Source: Gloeopeniophorella convolvens (lineage: Eukaryota > Basidiomycota > Agaricomycetes > Russulales). From it: a stretch of 64,000 nt of DNA. The notes beneath the pieces were generated by a model, which was not told the origin of the DNA, did not search any database, and saw only the letters and a program-made list of their open reading frames with translations. The stretch covers positions 310,001-374,000 of the forward strand of contig WTXD01000023.1 of the NCBI GenBank assembly GCA_022496205.1, given 5' to 3'. Made by a program: the position numbers and the translations under genes. Positions 11,333 through 23,792 of the stretch are shown here, one piece after another. How positions within the stretch are numbered: position 1 is the stretch's first letter; the number at the start of each line of letters is the position of its first letter.

Positions 11333-12095
11333 GCGCACCGAAGCGCGCCACGGCACCTCCACTGCCAAGTAATCTTCCTATTCTGGCATGACTCTTACCT
11401 TACCTATTAATACGCGCACGGACGACACCCATTCGCCGCCCCGAGGGCCCCGACGCTCTACTTGCTTTTCTCATACCGTACGTACGATTCACGACACGGA
11501 CACGGACATTGGATTTTACGCGCTTCAACGAAATGGACATAGACATTGACACCTGCTTTTCGGTGCCCTTTGCATGCACGCCTCGTGCGCGCTTCGTTCC
11601 GTTGTCGGTCAAGCCTGGGCCTTCATTTTGAGCGCTGGGCCTTGCATGCGCACGCAATTATGCTGCGCGGTCAACTTTGTTTCACCCGTTGCCTGCATAC
11701 ACACAGCGATCAGCAGATTCGACCGCAGAGCGCCAGCGGCTTACAGGCGTCTCCGTCCCGCCCTGAGGCTAAGCTTATCTGCAGTCACATGCGCGAGGCT
11801 GCGAGGCCGCAATCTGTCCAAGCGCACCAGCGCTATTGCCTGCCTCTGCCACCGTCGCACCGCCTGTCCAAGTCAGCGCTGAACGCTCAGCGCCCGACGT
11901 CGCATCATGCTCCTGAGTCGATGTTGGCACGCTGCAAGCACTCACAGAACGAAATTCGCGACGCCGCGGGTGCCTCCAGATCCAACGGGCGCGGTCTCTG
12001 CCCTGTGCAAAGGTGAAATTCCGCAAGCTTTCGCTCCTCCGTGCGCACTCTGATCTCGCTGCAGGACAAATGAGCTGGTGGGGTAGGGGAGGGTG
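11333..12095. other. intergenic, no gene seen
   Basis: Spacer between CFEM copies 3 and 4. No CFEM remnant or other frame was recognised. Confidence 0.5.
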
Positions 12096-12102
12096 TATAA
12101 AG
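12096..12102 (+). promoter_or_regulatory. TATA box of CFEM copy 4
   Basis: TATAAAG lies about 55 bp upstream of the ATG at 12155. Confidence 0.65.
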
Positions 12103-12154
12103 TGCCACCGCTGTTGCTTGTCAATGCTCGCAGACCCCTCTGTGACGACCCAAC

Positions 12155-12864
12155 ATGCGTCTCCTCTCAGCTTCTTATACACTCCTCGCATCGGCGTTGC
12201 TTGTGCGCGCGCAGACGTCCAGCGACCTCCCCGCCTGCGCGCAGCAGTGCCTCGACTCCGCCATCGCAGCGACCAACTGCTCTTCGTGCGTCTCTCGCTT
12301 CCGCTACCAAGCATGTAATATTAATGCGGGTCTCGGGTGTGCCGGCAGGGACGATACCGCGTGCATCTGCGCGTCGCCGCAGTTCGGCATCACGGGCGGG
12401 ACATGCCTCTCTGTGCAGTGCTCGGACGACGACGCCGACGCCGACGCGGGCTTGCGTGCGTTCCAGGCGCTGTGCCCGGGCTCGGTGCCCCTGCCTATTC
12501 CGTCTGGTAAGCGCGCCCTTCCCGCTCGCCCTTGCTTCCTGTTTGTATTCACGCGTTGGGGGCAGACGCGCCGGACCCGAGCGGTTCGTCCAGCTCGTCG
12601 AATACGGGGCCAACGCTGACAGGTGGGACTGCGACCCCGACTGCGATCCCGACCGGGACTGCCACGACGACGGGCAGGAGCAGCAGTAGCAGCAGCAACG
12701 TGGCGAGCAGCACATCCCGCTCATCGTCCGCGTCGGTTGCCAGGTCGTCCGCACCGGCGTCGTCCGCACCGGCGCCGCCCGCGTCGGGCAACGGTGCGCC
12801 ACGCGCTGTCGGCGCTGGGCTCGTCTGGGCTGGCGTCGGCGCCGTCGCACTCGCTGTGTTCTAA
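12155..12864 (+). CDS. CFEM-domain GPI-anchored protein, copy 4
   Basis: Three exons: 12155-12285, 12349-12506 and 12566-12864; 195 residues. Signal peptide (LLSASYTLLASALLVRAQ), CFEM domain with eight cysteines (PACAQQC, NC, ACIC, TCLSVQC, ALC) and Asp in DDTACIC, an acidic DDDADADA insertion between Cys7 and Cys8 that the other copies lack, a Ser/Thr/Pro stalk, and a GPI-type tail (GAGLVWAGVGAVALAVF). Intron positions match copies 1 and 3, which supports one common ancestor. Function inferred only from the family. Confidence 0.88.
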
Positions 12865-14121
12865 GCGTCAATAGACGATTGTTACGCAAGGACGGTCGTG
12901 TTGAGTTAAGGTTTCCTCTGGGTTTCTTTGCCTTGGGTTGGAGCTTAGTATATCATCCCGGGTTGTCGTCGGGTTACGGAACATTCACGTCGGTGATCAA
13001 TTAACGGACGAATAATGGACAGCATGGCTTGTTTGGATCGAATAAGATGTGGATGGGATCAGGACATCTTGTCACTGAGTCTCCCTGGGCGTCAACATGC
13101 CAACAAGATCGTAACATGTTTACCTTGAGGGTCCCTAGGCAATCCGGTTAATTTGCGAGACACGTATGGCAAGGTGCTTCGGCATAGCTTTCGACCTACA
13201 GAAAGGAAACAGGAAGACAGCTCGAGCTTGAAGGTTCTCGCTCGACCACCCAGCCTTTGGTACCGCTTACGTGATAGAAGGCACTCGGGCGAGATTATCG
13301 ATGCCCGAGGCGGCGCCCGCCACTTGAAGCTTCAAGCTTCAAGCTTGAAGGCTTCCCGGACGACCAGTACACAGCCAAGTCTGTATCACGCAACCTTCCA
13401 CTCCGTGCGGATGCCGCCTTTCCCTGTCGGTGCTGGGCACCGGCGGTCGACAGGACGACAGGACCTTGCTTCACCAGCGTGAGGCGAGACGAACGCCGGG
13501 GATAGCACAGCACGGAGTTGCACGGAACGAAACAGCCAACGCTGGCTCCGCGCCATGGAAGGAACGCAGTATAAGGTGCTTCAATTAGTGTCTGTATCCA
13601 ACGCTACGCAAGGAGATAAATATCATATAGAGCCCGGGGGGCAGACGCCGCCGCCGGAAACACCGAGAGAGAAACACAAGGAAACGAGGGGATAAAGAAT
13701 GGGATGGAATGAGGGGGCAAGGGGCGCGGAAAAATGCATAAAGGGGCGACGATAGGGTGCGTTACAAAGCGACCGACAAGGAGCGGCGGAGGGCGTGGGT
13801 GTTCGTGTAAGCGAGCTAAGGCGGCGGTGCGGGGAAAGGCAGCAAGAGGAAGGTAGGTGGGTGCGCCGGTGGAGACTAGATGGGATGCGATGATAAGATG
13901 TGCGACGTGAGGTAGATCGATGGAGACATTGCAAGGCGTAAGATGAGCTGTATGCGGCGTGCGTGTCAATGTCAGCCTGATGTGCATCAGCAGCGAAACA
14001 GAGCAAGATTGACGTACGGACGATGGTGGAGATCCGTTTCCGATCCACGAGACAAAATGACAATGTGAAGATAAAGTACAGGTAGTAAAAAAACAGCAAG
14101 TGAGATGGATCGCGAAAAGTG
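12865..14121. other. intergenic: convergent 3' region with palindromic AAGCTT repeat
   Basis: Lies between the 3' ends of CFEM copy 4 and the G-alpha gene. A 173-codon minus-strand frame (13604-14125) is rich in His, Ser and Pro, has no motif and is most likely the G-alpha 3' UTR. The 13324-13353 segment is listed separately. Confidence 0.5.
13324..13353. repeat. overlapping palindromes of AAGCTT units
   Basis: The segment is built of TTGAAGCTTCAAG and CTTCAAGCTTGAAG, two overlapping perfect 14-bp palindromes. A related run of CTTGAAGCTTGAAGCTCGAAGCTTGA occurs near 40542-40569. Confidence 0.7.
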
Positions 14122-15856
14122 TCATAGAATCCCAGACTCTTTCAGGGCATTCTGTAAGATCGTCTCCTTGACGGTGACAAAGACCAATCTGATGTTCGAG
14201 GTATCGGTGGCTTGCGTGATACTAGGTGGCTGTCAGCGGGTACACCTCGGAAAAACAGGCGCGCAGCTTACTGTGGGTACACGTTTAGCCGCGCGCGGTT
14301 TGCCTGCATGAACCGCCAGAGGATATACTTGGCACCCTTGTTGACATCCGAGCCGCCGGTGTACTCCGGAAAGAATTTGTCTAGTGGCACCTACGAAATT
14401 GAATAAAGTCAGCGAGGCGCGATCACGAGGAACGGGCTGCTTAACGTACTTTGGGAAGCTTGCCTTTGAACACATCGATCTTGTTTAAGAAGAGGATGAT
14501 CGACGTCCGAAGGAACCACCGCGAATTGATCACAGACTCGAACAGAACTAGAGACTCTGCCATCCGGTTCTGTGATGCGATATGCTGTCAGGAGGTGCCC
14601 ACACAGCGAGGCGGCGAATATACGCACCTGGTTCTTCTCCTCGAGCAGAACCTGATCGTACTCTGACAATGCTGTGCAGAAGATGATACTCGTGACGCTT
14701 TCGAAGTTATGGATCCACTTCTTCCGTTCTGACCGCTGACCGCCAACATCGACCATGTGTATTGATAGTTGGCCCATGTTGAAGCGGGTCTCCGTGATTG
14801 CAGTCGTCTTCGCACGGGCGCGGAGGACGTCCTCTTTCGATGGCACATAACTACCTGACGCTATCCGCTGTGCCTCTGCAAAGAAACTGGGGGGCATGCG
14901 TGGTAAGCATACCGTAAGCGGGACATGGATGTATGCGCGCGAGAAAGGAAGGCGCCAGGCACCGGAGTAATGTACGAACTCGCAGCTGCGGAGGGAAGGG
15001 CGGGACTCACTAGCTGGCACTGTCCATCAAGTAAAACTTGGACGAGTGGTCCATCAACGCGGGGATAATCTCGTCGGCCCACATGTCCTGCACAGCCTGC
15101 GCGATGTCGGGGCTGAAATAGAATTGTGGGTTCTCGGTGGCAAGCTGGTACGCCAAAATGCGTTCCCGGCTCGCCTGCAAGTACGGAGGTATAAGCTGGC
15201 GAGGCGATGGGTCTAGCGGCTAACGCAGGGCGTACCTTATTGACAGGGTTCAAAGGTTCTAGGTTGAACTTGGCGAGAGCCTGCACGACGTCGCGTGCGC
15301 TCTCGAGGAGATTCTTCCATATGAGTGGTCGGAAGGCAAGGAGTTCGTCGCGGGTATACCCGTTCTGATGGATAATCTTCATTTGCTTGACGATCGTCGA
15401 CTTTCCAGACTCGCCAGAACCTAGCAGAATGACCAGCCTCGGGTCAGCACATATGCGCGCATACATATGCCAGAGAGTGTGGAGGGGTGGGTTGGTGGAC
15501 TGCGATGCCGAAATGCAGGCGGGGCATCGTCTATGCCTCGGGTAATTCATAGATCACATCATAGTAGAGTGGGGAGAGAGTCCCCCGGTAACACACAGTA
15601 CCGTCGAGAACAACCGTATCAACGATCCGACAGTGCAGGTTGGGCAGGCGCAGCTGCACGACGCTCGCGGAGAGCATTTCCCCAGGGTTGGCGCAGAAGC
15701 GATACAGAATGGGGCAAGGACGAGCAAGAACGCACCGAGGAGTAAGATCTTGCACTCGCGCTTGTACTTTTTTGAGTCCTCTTCAATCTGGCGGTCTATC
15801 AGGTCCGAGCGGGCCTTCTCATCGGCCTCTGGGCTGCTAGAGGCGCAGTTTCCCAT
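14122..15856 (-). CDS. heterotrimeric G protein alpha subunit
   Basis: Seven exons: 15856-15736, 15420-15236, 15174-15011, 14886-14628, 14569-14450, 14390-14272 and 14221-14122; 355 residues, the usual length. The N-terminus MGNCASSS carries Gly2 for myristoylation and Cys4 for palmitoylation. P-loop GSGESGKST (residues about 41-49), switch [10 protein letters not shown] with the Arg that aids hydrolysis, switch [14 protein letters not shown] with the catalytic Gln, guanine-specificity NKID, and C-terminal ATDTSNI. It ends in ESGIL, with Ser instead of Cys four residues from the end, so it is not of the pertussis-sensitive class-I type. Acts at the plasma membrane downstream of seven-helix receptors (pheromone or nutrient). 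Intron 1, inside the codon before the P-loop, is 315 nt, several times longer than its neighbours. Splice sites have consensus donors and phase is kept throughout. Confidence 0.95.
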
Positions 15857-17430
15857 CTCTGGAGAGCTGGGAGGACCGTGTCAACCGGTGATGGGGTAGG
15901 CAGGCGGTGGGGTTGGCGTGGGAGGGCGACGGGACGCTGGCGACGAGGGGTGAAGATGGAGGATGGTTGGACGGCGCTGTCGGGAGGTGGCGGGCGGCGG
16001 GGACGAGGAGGGCGGTAGAGGAGGACAGGATGTTGGCTGGGAGAGAAAGTGCCGGGACGCAGCGAGCGCGGGCGGCTCGATCGGCTCGACTTGGTCACGG
16101 TGGCGCTGTCCACGCTCGTCACACGGTGTCACACCCTTTGTACTCATGTCACTTCCCCATGTCACCCCCGCCTCCCGCACCGCCCCTTGTTCCGTTTCGG
16201 CTGGGCCCTTGTACTCGACCGCTCTAGTGACAGCCTTCCCCGTGTGCCCCAGATAAAATTATAACGTCCAACACAGGTGCGATAGGTGCTGCAGTCATGG
16301 TCAGCAGTGAACCTGCCTGGGCCTGCCTGGCGCTCACGTCCGCAATTTACGCCGCATCTCCGGCCTCCCGGCGGCAGTTCGGCGCTCAAATTACCGCATC
16401 TGTACTCCGGCGGGTGACGCGCTCGGACAGGTGCGCACGCACGCACGCACGCACTGCGCAGGGAACCCGGAAGAAGTCCAGCTTAGCTAACGCGCGGGTT
16501 TGCATCCGAGATCGCATTTATCTGCATCGCGTCCGCTTCGATCAGCCCTGCCCAGCGCGTGTCGCGGCCAATTTAACCTTGTTTAATGCGTACCCCGCGT
16601 GCCGAGCTTCCTCGTCCTGTCGGTGCGTCGGACGTGCCACCGGGGCCCGCGTCAGCGTCGGCGGAGCACGCTCGCGCGGCGCTCGTGGCGGCGTCCGGAT
16701 TCCGCTTCGCAACATCGCGACATGATGCATCGCTCTCTTCGTTATCGCGTCCCATCAACTTGCGCACATGCGCCGTAAACCCGCGCTGCGCAGCAGACGC
16801 AACAGCACAGCTGTGCACGGTGGCCCACGCCTACGCCGGCGGAAGCATATTTAAGCCGTCTGCATAAGTCTGCATTCGGCCGATCGCCGTGCAACTTGTG
16901 TGGTTCTTTTGTCTGCGTGCCAGTGCTCTGCGTTGGCAGGCTGCAATTTTTAAAGCAGTCGCAACAGGCCACGCTGACAGCACGTTCTAATTTCACGTCG
17001 CTGTCGCTGTCGTGCACGTCGTTGTCGTCGTCTTCGAGACAGCCGTCAACGCGTCAAACCCCTGGCCGGCGGGCACCCCGGGAACAAGCCGACACAGGCT
17101 CAGCGTTATCCCTTGGCTGGGCCCTACCCACGGTCTTCTCGACGATCCAATCAAATAGACCATCAGCGCATCATCCGCGAGTAGCGACTTACTTGGCCGG
17201 TCTGTTACAGAGACCAGCAGCGACGGTCAAATGCATTCACGATCACGATCGCAATATAGCGAAAATCACAAGGACATATATGCTACAGTGGCAGACAGGC
17301 GACAGGTGCATAAGTATGCATACAATTATAGTAACATAGCCAGAGCAGCACGACATAACGCAAGCCAAGAATAATGATACGATAAGCACAGCACGGTCAG
17401 CGACCACGAGGTATCCGAAGAACGTGCGAC
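15857..17430. other. intergenic: G-alpha promoter region, no gene seen
   Basis: 1.57 kb upstream of the G-alpha start and downstream of the RhoGAP stop. Several GC-rich chance frames exist; none has motifs. It includes the tetramer run (GCAC)n at about 16434-16455. Confidence 0.5.
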
Positions 17431-19626
17431 CTAGCACGCGTCCGCCTGGATGCCGCGCAGCACCACGCAGACGCCCCGCACGAGGCGGCCCGCCTCGCCC
17501 TCACCCTCGTCCGCACCGAGCTTCTCGCGCGCGATCTCCGACTGCGCCGCCGCGTCCGCGACAGCCCGCTCGAGCGCCGCGATCCGCGCCCGCGCGTCGT
17601 GCAGCCGCCCGAGCGCAATCAGCAGCTGCGCGTCCCCTTCGCGCCAGCGCGCGGCGTCTTCTCCCGGCACGCACACGCGCGACGGGCCAGCGTCGTCTGC
17701 AATGCAGCGGGGCGTGAGCTCCGCGAAGATGCCCCGGCGTGCAGCGGCAACGTACCGCTGTACTGGCTCTCGGGGCTCAGCTCGGGCGACGGCTGGGCAA
17801 AGACATGAGGCGGGAGCAGCTCCGAGGTGGAGTCTGCCTGCACGGGTGCTGGAGACACGGGGCTAAGCCGATGCCTGGGGCCCGGTGCGTTTCCGGGGCA
17901 CTCACCGTATCGCTCGTCGGGCGCGGGCACCTGCGAGATTGAGTCGCCGGGCTCGAGCGAGCGCTCGCGGCCCTTGCCCTTCGCGTCCGCAGGCCACGGC
18001 GCGCGCTGAGGCCGGCTCTCATCCGCCTCCGTCTCGCCCTCGTCCTCCTCTTCCAGCACCTCTTCCGGAACTGGCGCCACCTCCTGCATCGCGTCTTCCT
18101 CAGCGTCCTCGGGCTCCGCGTCGAGCAGCCCATCCGACACGCGCGCCCAGCGGCACAGCACCCAGACCATCGTGCGGCGCGCAGCGGGCACCGGCCCACC
18201 AAACACCGGCGGGCCAAAGATGCGCGCGATGTCGTCCGGCGCGAGCCCGTTCTCAGGGCACAGCGGCACCTGCGTGAAGAACGCGCAGAGGTACGCAAGC
18301 AGCGCGAGGCGTGCCCCGGGCAGCAGGCGCAGCAGTGCACGCGCGAGCGCGACTTGACCCGTCTCCTCTGCGGCGTCACGCGCCGCCCTGCGGGCAGCGC
18401 GCTCGATCAGCGCGCGGCGCGACGCGCGCGGGGGCCGCTGGCCGGTGGTGAAGAAGCGCTGCCGTGCGTCCTCCTCCTCGTCCTGTTCGCGCCGCGCGCG
18501 TTCGTCTTCGCGCTTGACGCTCGGCCGCACACACCAGTTCCAGAACGCATTGAAGAGTGACGGAGGGAGGACGGGCTCGGGCAGGTCTTTGAGGTACGTG
18601 AGGAGGAGTGCGCAGGTGTCTGGTGTTGACTCGGCGCGCAGGCTCATGCCCTCGCCAAAAGCCGGCGCGGCGTCAAAGAGCGTGCAGAGCTCATGGTGCC
18701 GCTGGCGGTTCGGGAGGTCGCGGAAGAGGCCGCTCTGGTAGATCCCTGCCGTACGCGCGTCAACAACAGGGCTGACAATGACGATAGAATACGCACCGGT
18801 GCGGTACAGCTCTTCGACGCAGAGGAAGACGACGAGGGGCAGGTCATGCCGGTAGCCGCCAAACACCGCGGTCGCAGGTGCGCGGAGCACGCTCTCGTCC
18901 AGCGACACGCCAAATATGTCTGTCCCACCTGTCAGTGCACCGCACGCTAGTGCATATCCAGCAGCACGCACGTGTATTCTCGTCAAAGATCGACGGCTCC
19001 TGCCCGGAACGCATGCGCGCCATGTGCGCGCGCTCGCGCTCGCGCCGCTGACGCTGCTCGACGTCCGCGCGCCACATCGCATCCAAATCGCACGCTTCCA
19101 GGTAATCCCGCACATCCTTCCCCTCTGCGCGCAGCAGGCGCTTTATCTGCACCAATAGCGGCCACAGCGGCCACTTGGGCGCAGGCAGTACCGGCGCCGG
19201 CGCCGGCGCCGACGGCTGCACCCCGCGGACCTGATGCGGCGTCGGGGGGAGCCGCGGCGTGCGCCCGCATGCGCGCTCAAGGCGGTCGCACTCGGTGTCA
19301 ATGCGCGGGAGCCCGAGCGAAGCGGGCAGCGAGACGAAGCGTGCGCGCGCGCCGTGCGAGTGTCCCGGCGGGAGGCGCGGCGCGCGGGGGAGCTCCGGGA
19401 CGGAGAGCCCACGGGCCCGGGCGGGGTCGTCGTCGTCGCCGAGGTCGGGCGGGGGGAACCTGGGCGAGGCAAAGTGCAGCGCTGCGGTCTTGCGTGGGGT
19501 GTGGATAGGGGATGGGTAGGGGGCCCGTGGGGAGCGCGGGGACGCGGGACCGGTCGCGCTGCGGTCGCGGGTACGGCGCTGTGCGCCGGGGAAGCGGCGG
19601 CCGGGGTCGTAGAGGGCTTGGTTCAT
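17431..19626 (-). CDS. RhoGAP-domain protein with C-terminal coiled coil
   Basis: Model of five exons: 19626-18972, 18919-18797, 18745-17906, 17848-17756 and 17696-17431; about 658 residues (the second exon may begin at 18928). The first 200 residues are Pro/Arg-rich and disordered. The RhoGAP domain starts at FGVSLDESV and contains the arginine-finger block SGLFRDLPN, the LPEPVLP loop and IARIFGPPVF. An acidic linker (EEVLEEEDEGETEADE) follows, and the protein ends in a predicted coiled coil (LIALGRLHDARARIAALERAVADA). It should switch off a Rho/Cdc42-type GTPase and so shape actin or polarity. Two introns (51 and 57 nt) are multiples of three without stops. A longer start (MPRCHL...) at 19659 is possible. 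Confidence 0.85.
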
Positions 19627-20338
19627 GGCGGGGTGGTCTGTGAGGTGGCAGCGCGGCATGCGGGGGGGTGTCCTGGCCAGCAGGGGTGGGTTTGAGCTAT
19701 TATCCAGCGGTGCGGGGTGATGCAAGCGGGGGTGCGGGCGCAGATAGCGCGCTGGAGGCACGTCAGGCGTGCGTTCTGACGCGGGCTAGGCCGTCTCGCG
19801 TGCGCCCGACGCGGGGTGCCCTGCGTCATCTGCGGTCCTGGCTGCTTGGAACTGTCTCAGCTCGTTCAGCCCGCCCCTAGTTACAATCCAGACCGCGCAC
19901 CGCCGCCAGCCCCGGACTCAGCGGCTGCCCACACGCTCGCGAGCCTGCGGCCGTGTGCGCGACGACGTCACCACGCAAAGAAAGGCTGTTTCTTGGGCGT
20001 TCCGTGCCCGGCAGACCGGCTATCACAAGGTGCGCAGTTCGAGAACCCAGGAGAACCCCCCGCAAGGCACTCGATGAAGTTCTGGACCGCACGACTGATT
20101 CGCCGTGTGGCCCCCCCGCCTGCGATACAAATCAGGCAGGTCCAGCTCGTCGCCCTGGCCAGCGGCTCCTCGTCCCAGCGATGATGATGTCATAATACAG
20201 AGCGCTCAGCCCGCCCGACGCCGGCGCCGACGTGGTCGTATGAAATCTTTTGTTTTGGTATTCCTCAGAACATCGATACGGGCCGTGTACACATGCTACA
20301 CGGCCAAAGAGACTACTACACTGCGCCCCTCCGCATGC
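19627..20338. other. intergenic, no gene seen
   Basis: RhoGAP promoter region and 3' flank of the importin gene. No supported frame. Confidence 0.5.
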
Positions 20339-23300
20339 TCATTCCTCAGCGACATCCCCGTCACTGTCCCACGCACCCAGTCCAAGGCCCAGGTCGCGCA
20401 CGCTCGAGATCGCGATCCGCAACGGGTGGTTCCCGTCAAAGAGCGCGAGCATCTTGGCCATCTCCTCCAGCGCAAAGTCCTCCATCTCCTCCAGCAGCGC
20501 GAGATCCTCTCGGTCTTCCTCAATTTCTGCCGCGCTGCGCCCGCCCCGCGCCTTGCGCCGGTCCGCGAGCGCCTGTAGTTGCTGCTTGGCTGCGCCCTCG
20601 AGCGCGAGCCGCGTCTCGGACGTCACGTCGCCCCACACGCGCAGGCTATCCGTTGCGCATTTGAACAGCGATGCGAGGAAGGTCGAGTCTGTCTCCTGCG
20701 AAATCACAGACGCGACGTGCTGCACCACATTTGTCACCGTGTCGGCGTCGATCGTCCCGCTAGCCTTGCCACACGAGATCAGCATCGGCAGAACCCTGCG
20801 CGCACGTCAGCCAGGCGCCCGTCGACCTCGAATCATGGCACATACATCGCGCACGCCTCGCGCACTCCGTCGTGCAGGACGAAGCGGAGAGACTGCAGCA
20901 CAACGGCCAGGCTTTGCTGCAGGTACGGCGCAAAGCGCGCGCCGAGCGTCGAGCAGTAGATCACGAGCGTCTCGAATGCCTGGCACTTCTCGTCGATCGC
21001 AGCCGTGCGAATGCCGACCTGCTGTCCATCCATCTCGATGATGTCCCAGCCCTCCTTCGACTCGGGCACGTCCTCATCCTCTGTTTCACCGGCAGCCGAT
21101 CAGTCTGGGCCCGCGGTCGAGAGCCCGCGCGTATGTACGCACCGTAGACGGAGACGTCCGCTTTTGCGTTGGCTGCGCGGAGCAGCGGGGGCATCACCAC
21201 AGGTAGGTATGGCTCGAATTCTGGGCCCATCGCCTGACAGACCTTAGCCCATGTCGCGATGAGGTAATGCGGGAGCATAGTGTCGTTCGGGTCGACGGGG
21301 CTGTCTGCCAGATCATTGGTGTCAACAACTGGTCGAAATGAAGGCCTAGTCTTTTCCTTACTCTGTATTCGGATAAGAAGTTCTACAAATGCGCCTGCAT
21401 CCGCCCGGAATACATCACGCCCAACGGCGATAGCTTGGGGGACCGATGAGCCGTGCACAAGTATAGGCCGGCGCAGCGCGCACCGATGAGCCCAGCACAT
21501 TCCATGGCCTTCACACGCAGCTTGCGGTACTCGGGCGAGTTGGCGTTCCGAAGAACATTCAGCAAGAGTGGCATGATCGATGTGTAATGCTGCGCCATTC
21601 TTCTCGTCAGCGTTCTGAACTTTACAAACGGACCGCTACGGAGAAGCACACCTTCGCGAAGGTCGTTTCGCTCGCGTCGGCCACCATAGCCAGCGTGGTG
21701 ACCGCCTGCTCCTGGACGTAGCGCTTCGTCTGCCGACTGCCGTCCTGCGCGGGGTTCAGCAGCTTCAGCAAGCGCTCGACGATCGGGTCGAGGTACGGCA
21801 GCAGCGTGTCGCGTTCGACGCCCTCGCAGAAGTTGATCAGGGCCGCTGCGGCATGCGCATGCACCCTGCGTACGTCGTGTGAGGTCCATCGCGGCGGACG
21901 TGAGGTGCACCCACCTGGGCTCGGGTGCTTCCAGGGTGGGTATGAGCACTTCGAAGATCTGTTGGTGGAACTGCGCCTGGATGACCTCGTCCAGGTCAGT
22001 GCACAGTTGCCCACTGCGCAAGCGCATATATCAGCATGCCTCCCATATCGGGAAATAGAAGGCGCTACGCACACACATTGGCACGCCGCGTAGCGCACGC
22101 GTGGGTGCGGATCCATAAACGTCGGCGCGATGAGGCTGCGCGGGACAGGGCAGGTCAGCGCAGCAGCCCCGACGCGCAGGCGCCACGCACGTACTCGACC
22201 ACTTTCCCAAGCTCGTTTTGCATCACCTGGAAACGTGTCAGCAAACAACGAGGTGGGGACGCAGGTGCAACGGCATCACTTTGCTCGTTCCCTCTGCGAC
22301 GGATGCGATGGCCATCAACCCCGCGTGGCGCAGTCGCCAATCGTGCGATGCGAGCATCCCAGGGATGTGCTGGAAGGCTGCAGGCAACACCGACTTGCCA
22401 CCAACTGCGCATGCGAGGCGGTCAAGCGATTGCTCATACACATGCGGGTACGTGTCGTCTGTCGGATCTTCTGCAGGCTATAGAGCGCATATATGCGCGT
22501 CAGCGGGTGGAGGAAGGGAAGATGATGGCACACGCACATCCGCCTCGAGCCACGCGCCAAGCTCGTCATCGCGTAGCTCGCCCATACCGCCGAGGCATCC
22601 GCGCACAATGGCTGCGACCCAGCCGTCGACGCGACGTACGAGCGCAGGCTTTGCCTCGCTGAGGCTGATCATGAACTCGAGCGCGGCCTTGCGCACCTCC
22701 TCCGCCTCCTCGTCGAGCTCATCCGCATCGGCGCCTCCATTTGGTGCGGGCGGGAACGTGAAGCTCTGTGTGCCTGGGAACGGGCGCGCGACGGTCGGCG
22801 TTGGACCCGGATCGGCGGATGGCAGGATCAGCGCGGGAAGGAAAGATAGTAAGGCGGGAAGGTGAGGCGCGAACAGCTGTGGATGCGTCGACGTGAGCGG
22901 CGTTAGCGTGTTGAGGAAACGCGGTAGGTGTGCGTGCGAGAGCGATGGGAGCGTGTCGAGCATCGGGTACATCAGAGAGAGCGACTGCGCGACCTGGTGC
23001 TGGTCGCACGACGTCAGGTAGGATACCGACGCACGCAGGGCAGCATGTCGGACCTATGCGGCGTTCGATCAATGGGGTTATGGAACTGCGGGGTCACGCA
23101 CATCGATGCTCTGGCGGTCCTGCAACCCATCCTGCAGCACGCGGAGGACAGCATCCGTTTGGAGATCCATCACCAGATTGGGGCAGCCCGCAAAGACGCG
23201 GAAGGCGCTCTCGCGCGCGCTCGGTTCCCCACTTTTGCACATTGCAAATGCCTGCGCTTGCAATGCATGCCACGGCCGCCCGCGTTCCATCGAGTTGTTG

Positions 23301-23792
23301 GCCATATCACATATCGTGTCGACGGCTTTTCGGCGGACAGAATCGATTTGTTCGTGTAATAGTGAGTGAAGAAGGGTGCGCTCGATGGAGGTGAGCGTCT
23401 GAGAGGACAGGCGATCGTAGAGAGTCAGGCGCGCAGATTTTGCGCTCGGGTTGGGCGTTGGACGGAAAAGAAGACGTCGTAGGAGGACAAAAGAGAAAGA
23501 ACGCATCTGTTTTGGTCAGATCAAAGCACTGGAGACTTGGAGTTTATGCCACTCACCATTTCGACTGTATCTGACCTTGTAGCGAATTGAGTGAGGGCGA
23601 GGAGGTAGACATCTGGCCTGTGGGATAGGCGCTCATCCACTACAGCCTCTGCGCTGCTCAGGCGGTAAGATATTGGGCAGGGAATGGCCGAAAGAGCACG
23701 CACTTTGATCGAATGTCGTTGTCACCGAGAACGAGATTGGAGAGGATTTGGGTGAGCTCAGCTGTCACCTCCGGCGGTACTACAGGCTCCAT
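20339..23792 (-). CDS. karyopherin of the Kap121/importin-5 type
   Basis: Fourteen exons (first 23792-23704, last 20795-20339), with introns of 48-63 nt, all in phase; 913 residues. HEAT-repeat protein. Diagnostic stretches: SFVLLRRLLFRP, ALEFMISLSEAKP, ACAVGGKSVLPAAFQHIPGML, HDWRLRHAGLMAIASVAEG, DPHPRVRYAACQCVGQL, HAHAAAALINFCEGV, PYLDPIVERLLKLLNP, ATWAKVCQAMGPEFEPYLPVVMPPLL and YCSTLGARFAPYL. It carries cargo (in yeast, ribosomal proteins and others) into the nucleus in a Ran-GTP-dependent way. The C-terminus is about 180 residues shorter than human IPO5 or yeast Pse1, ending in an acidic WDSDGDVAEE. One exon is only 32 nt. Divergent from the ispE gene across 1.3 kb. Confidence 0.9.

Noticed and set aside
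13604..14125. 173-codon minus-strand frame
   Set aside because: Lies directly behind the G-alpha stop, is of low-complexity His/Ser/Pro type and has no motif; probably 3' UTR.
18700..18750. Loss of the RhoGAP arginine finger (GIYQSG)
   Set aside because: After removing the 51-nt intron, the block aligns better one step downstream: SGLFRDLPN carries the Arg at the finger position.
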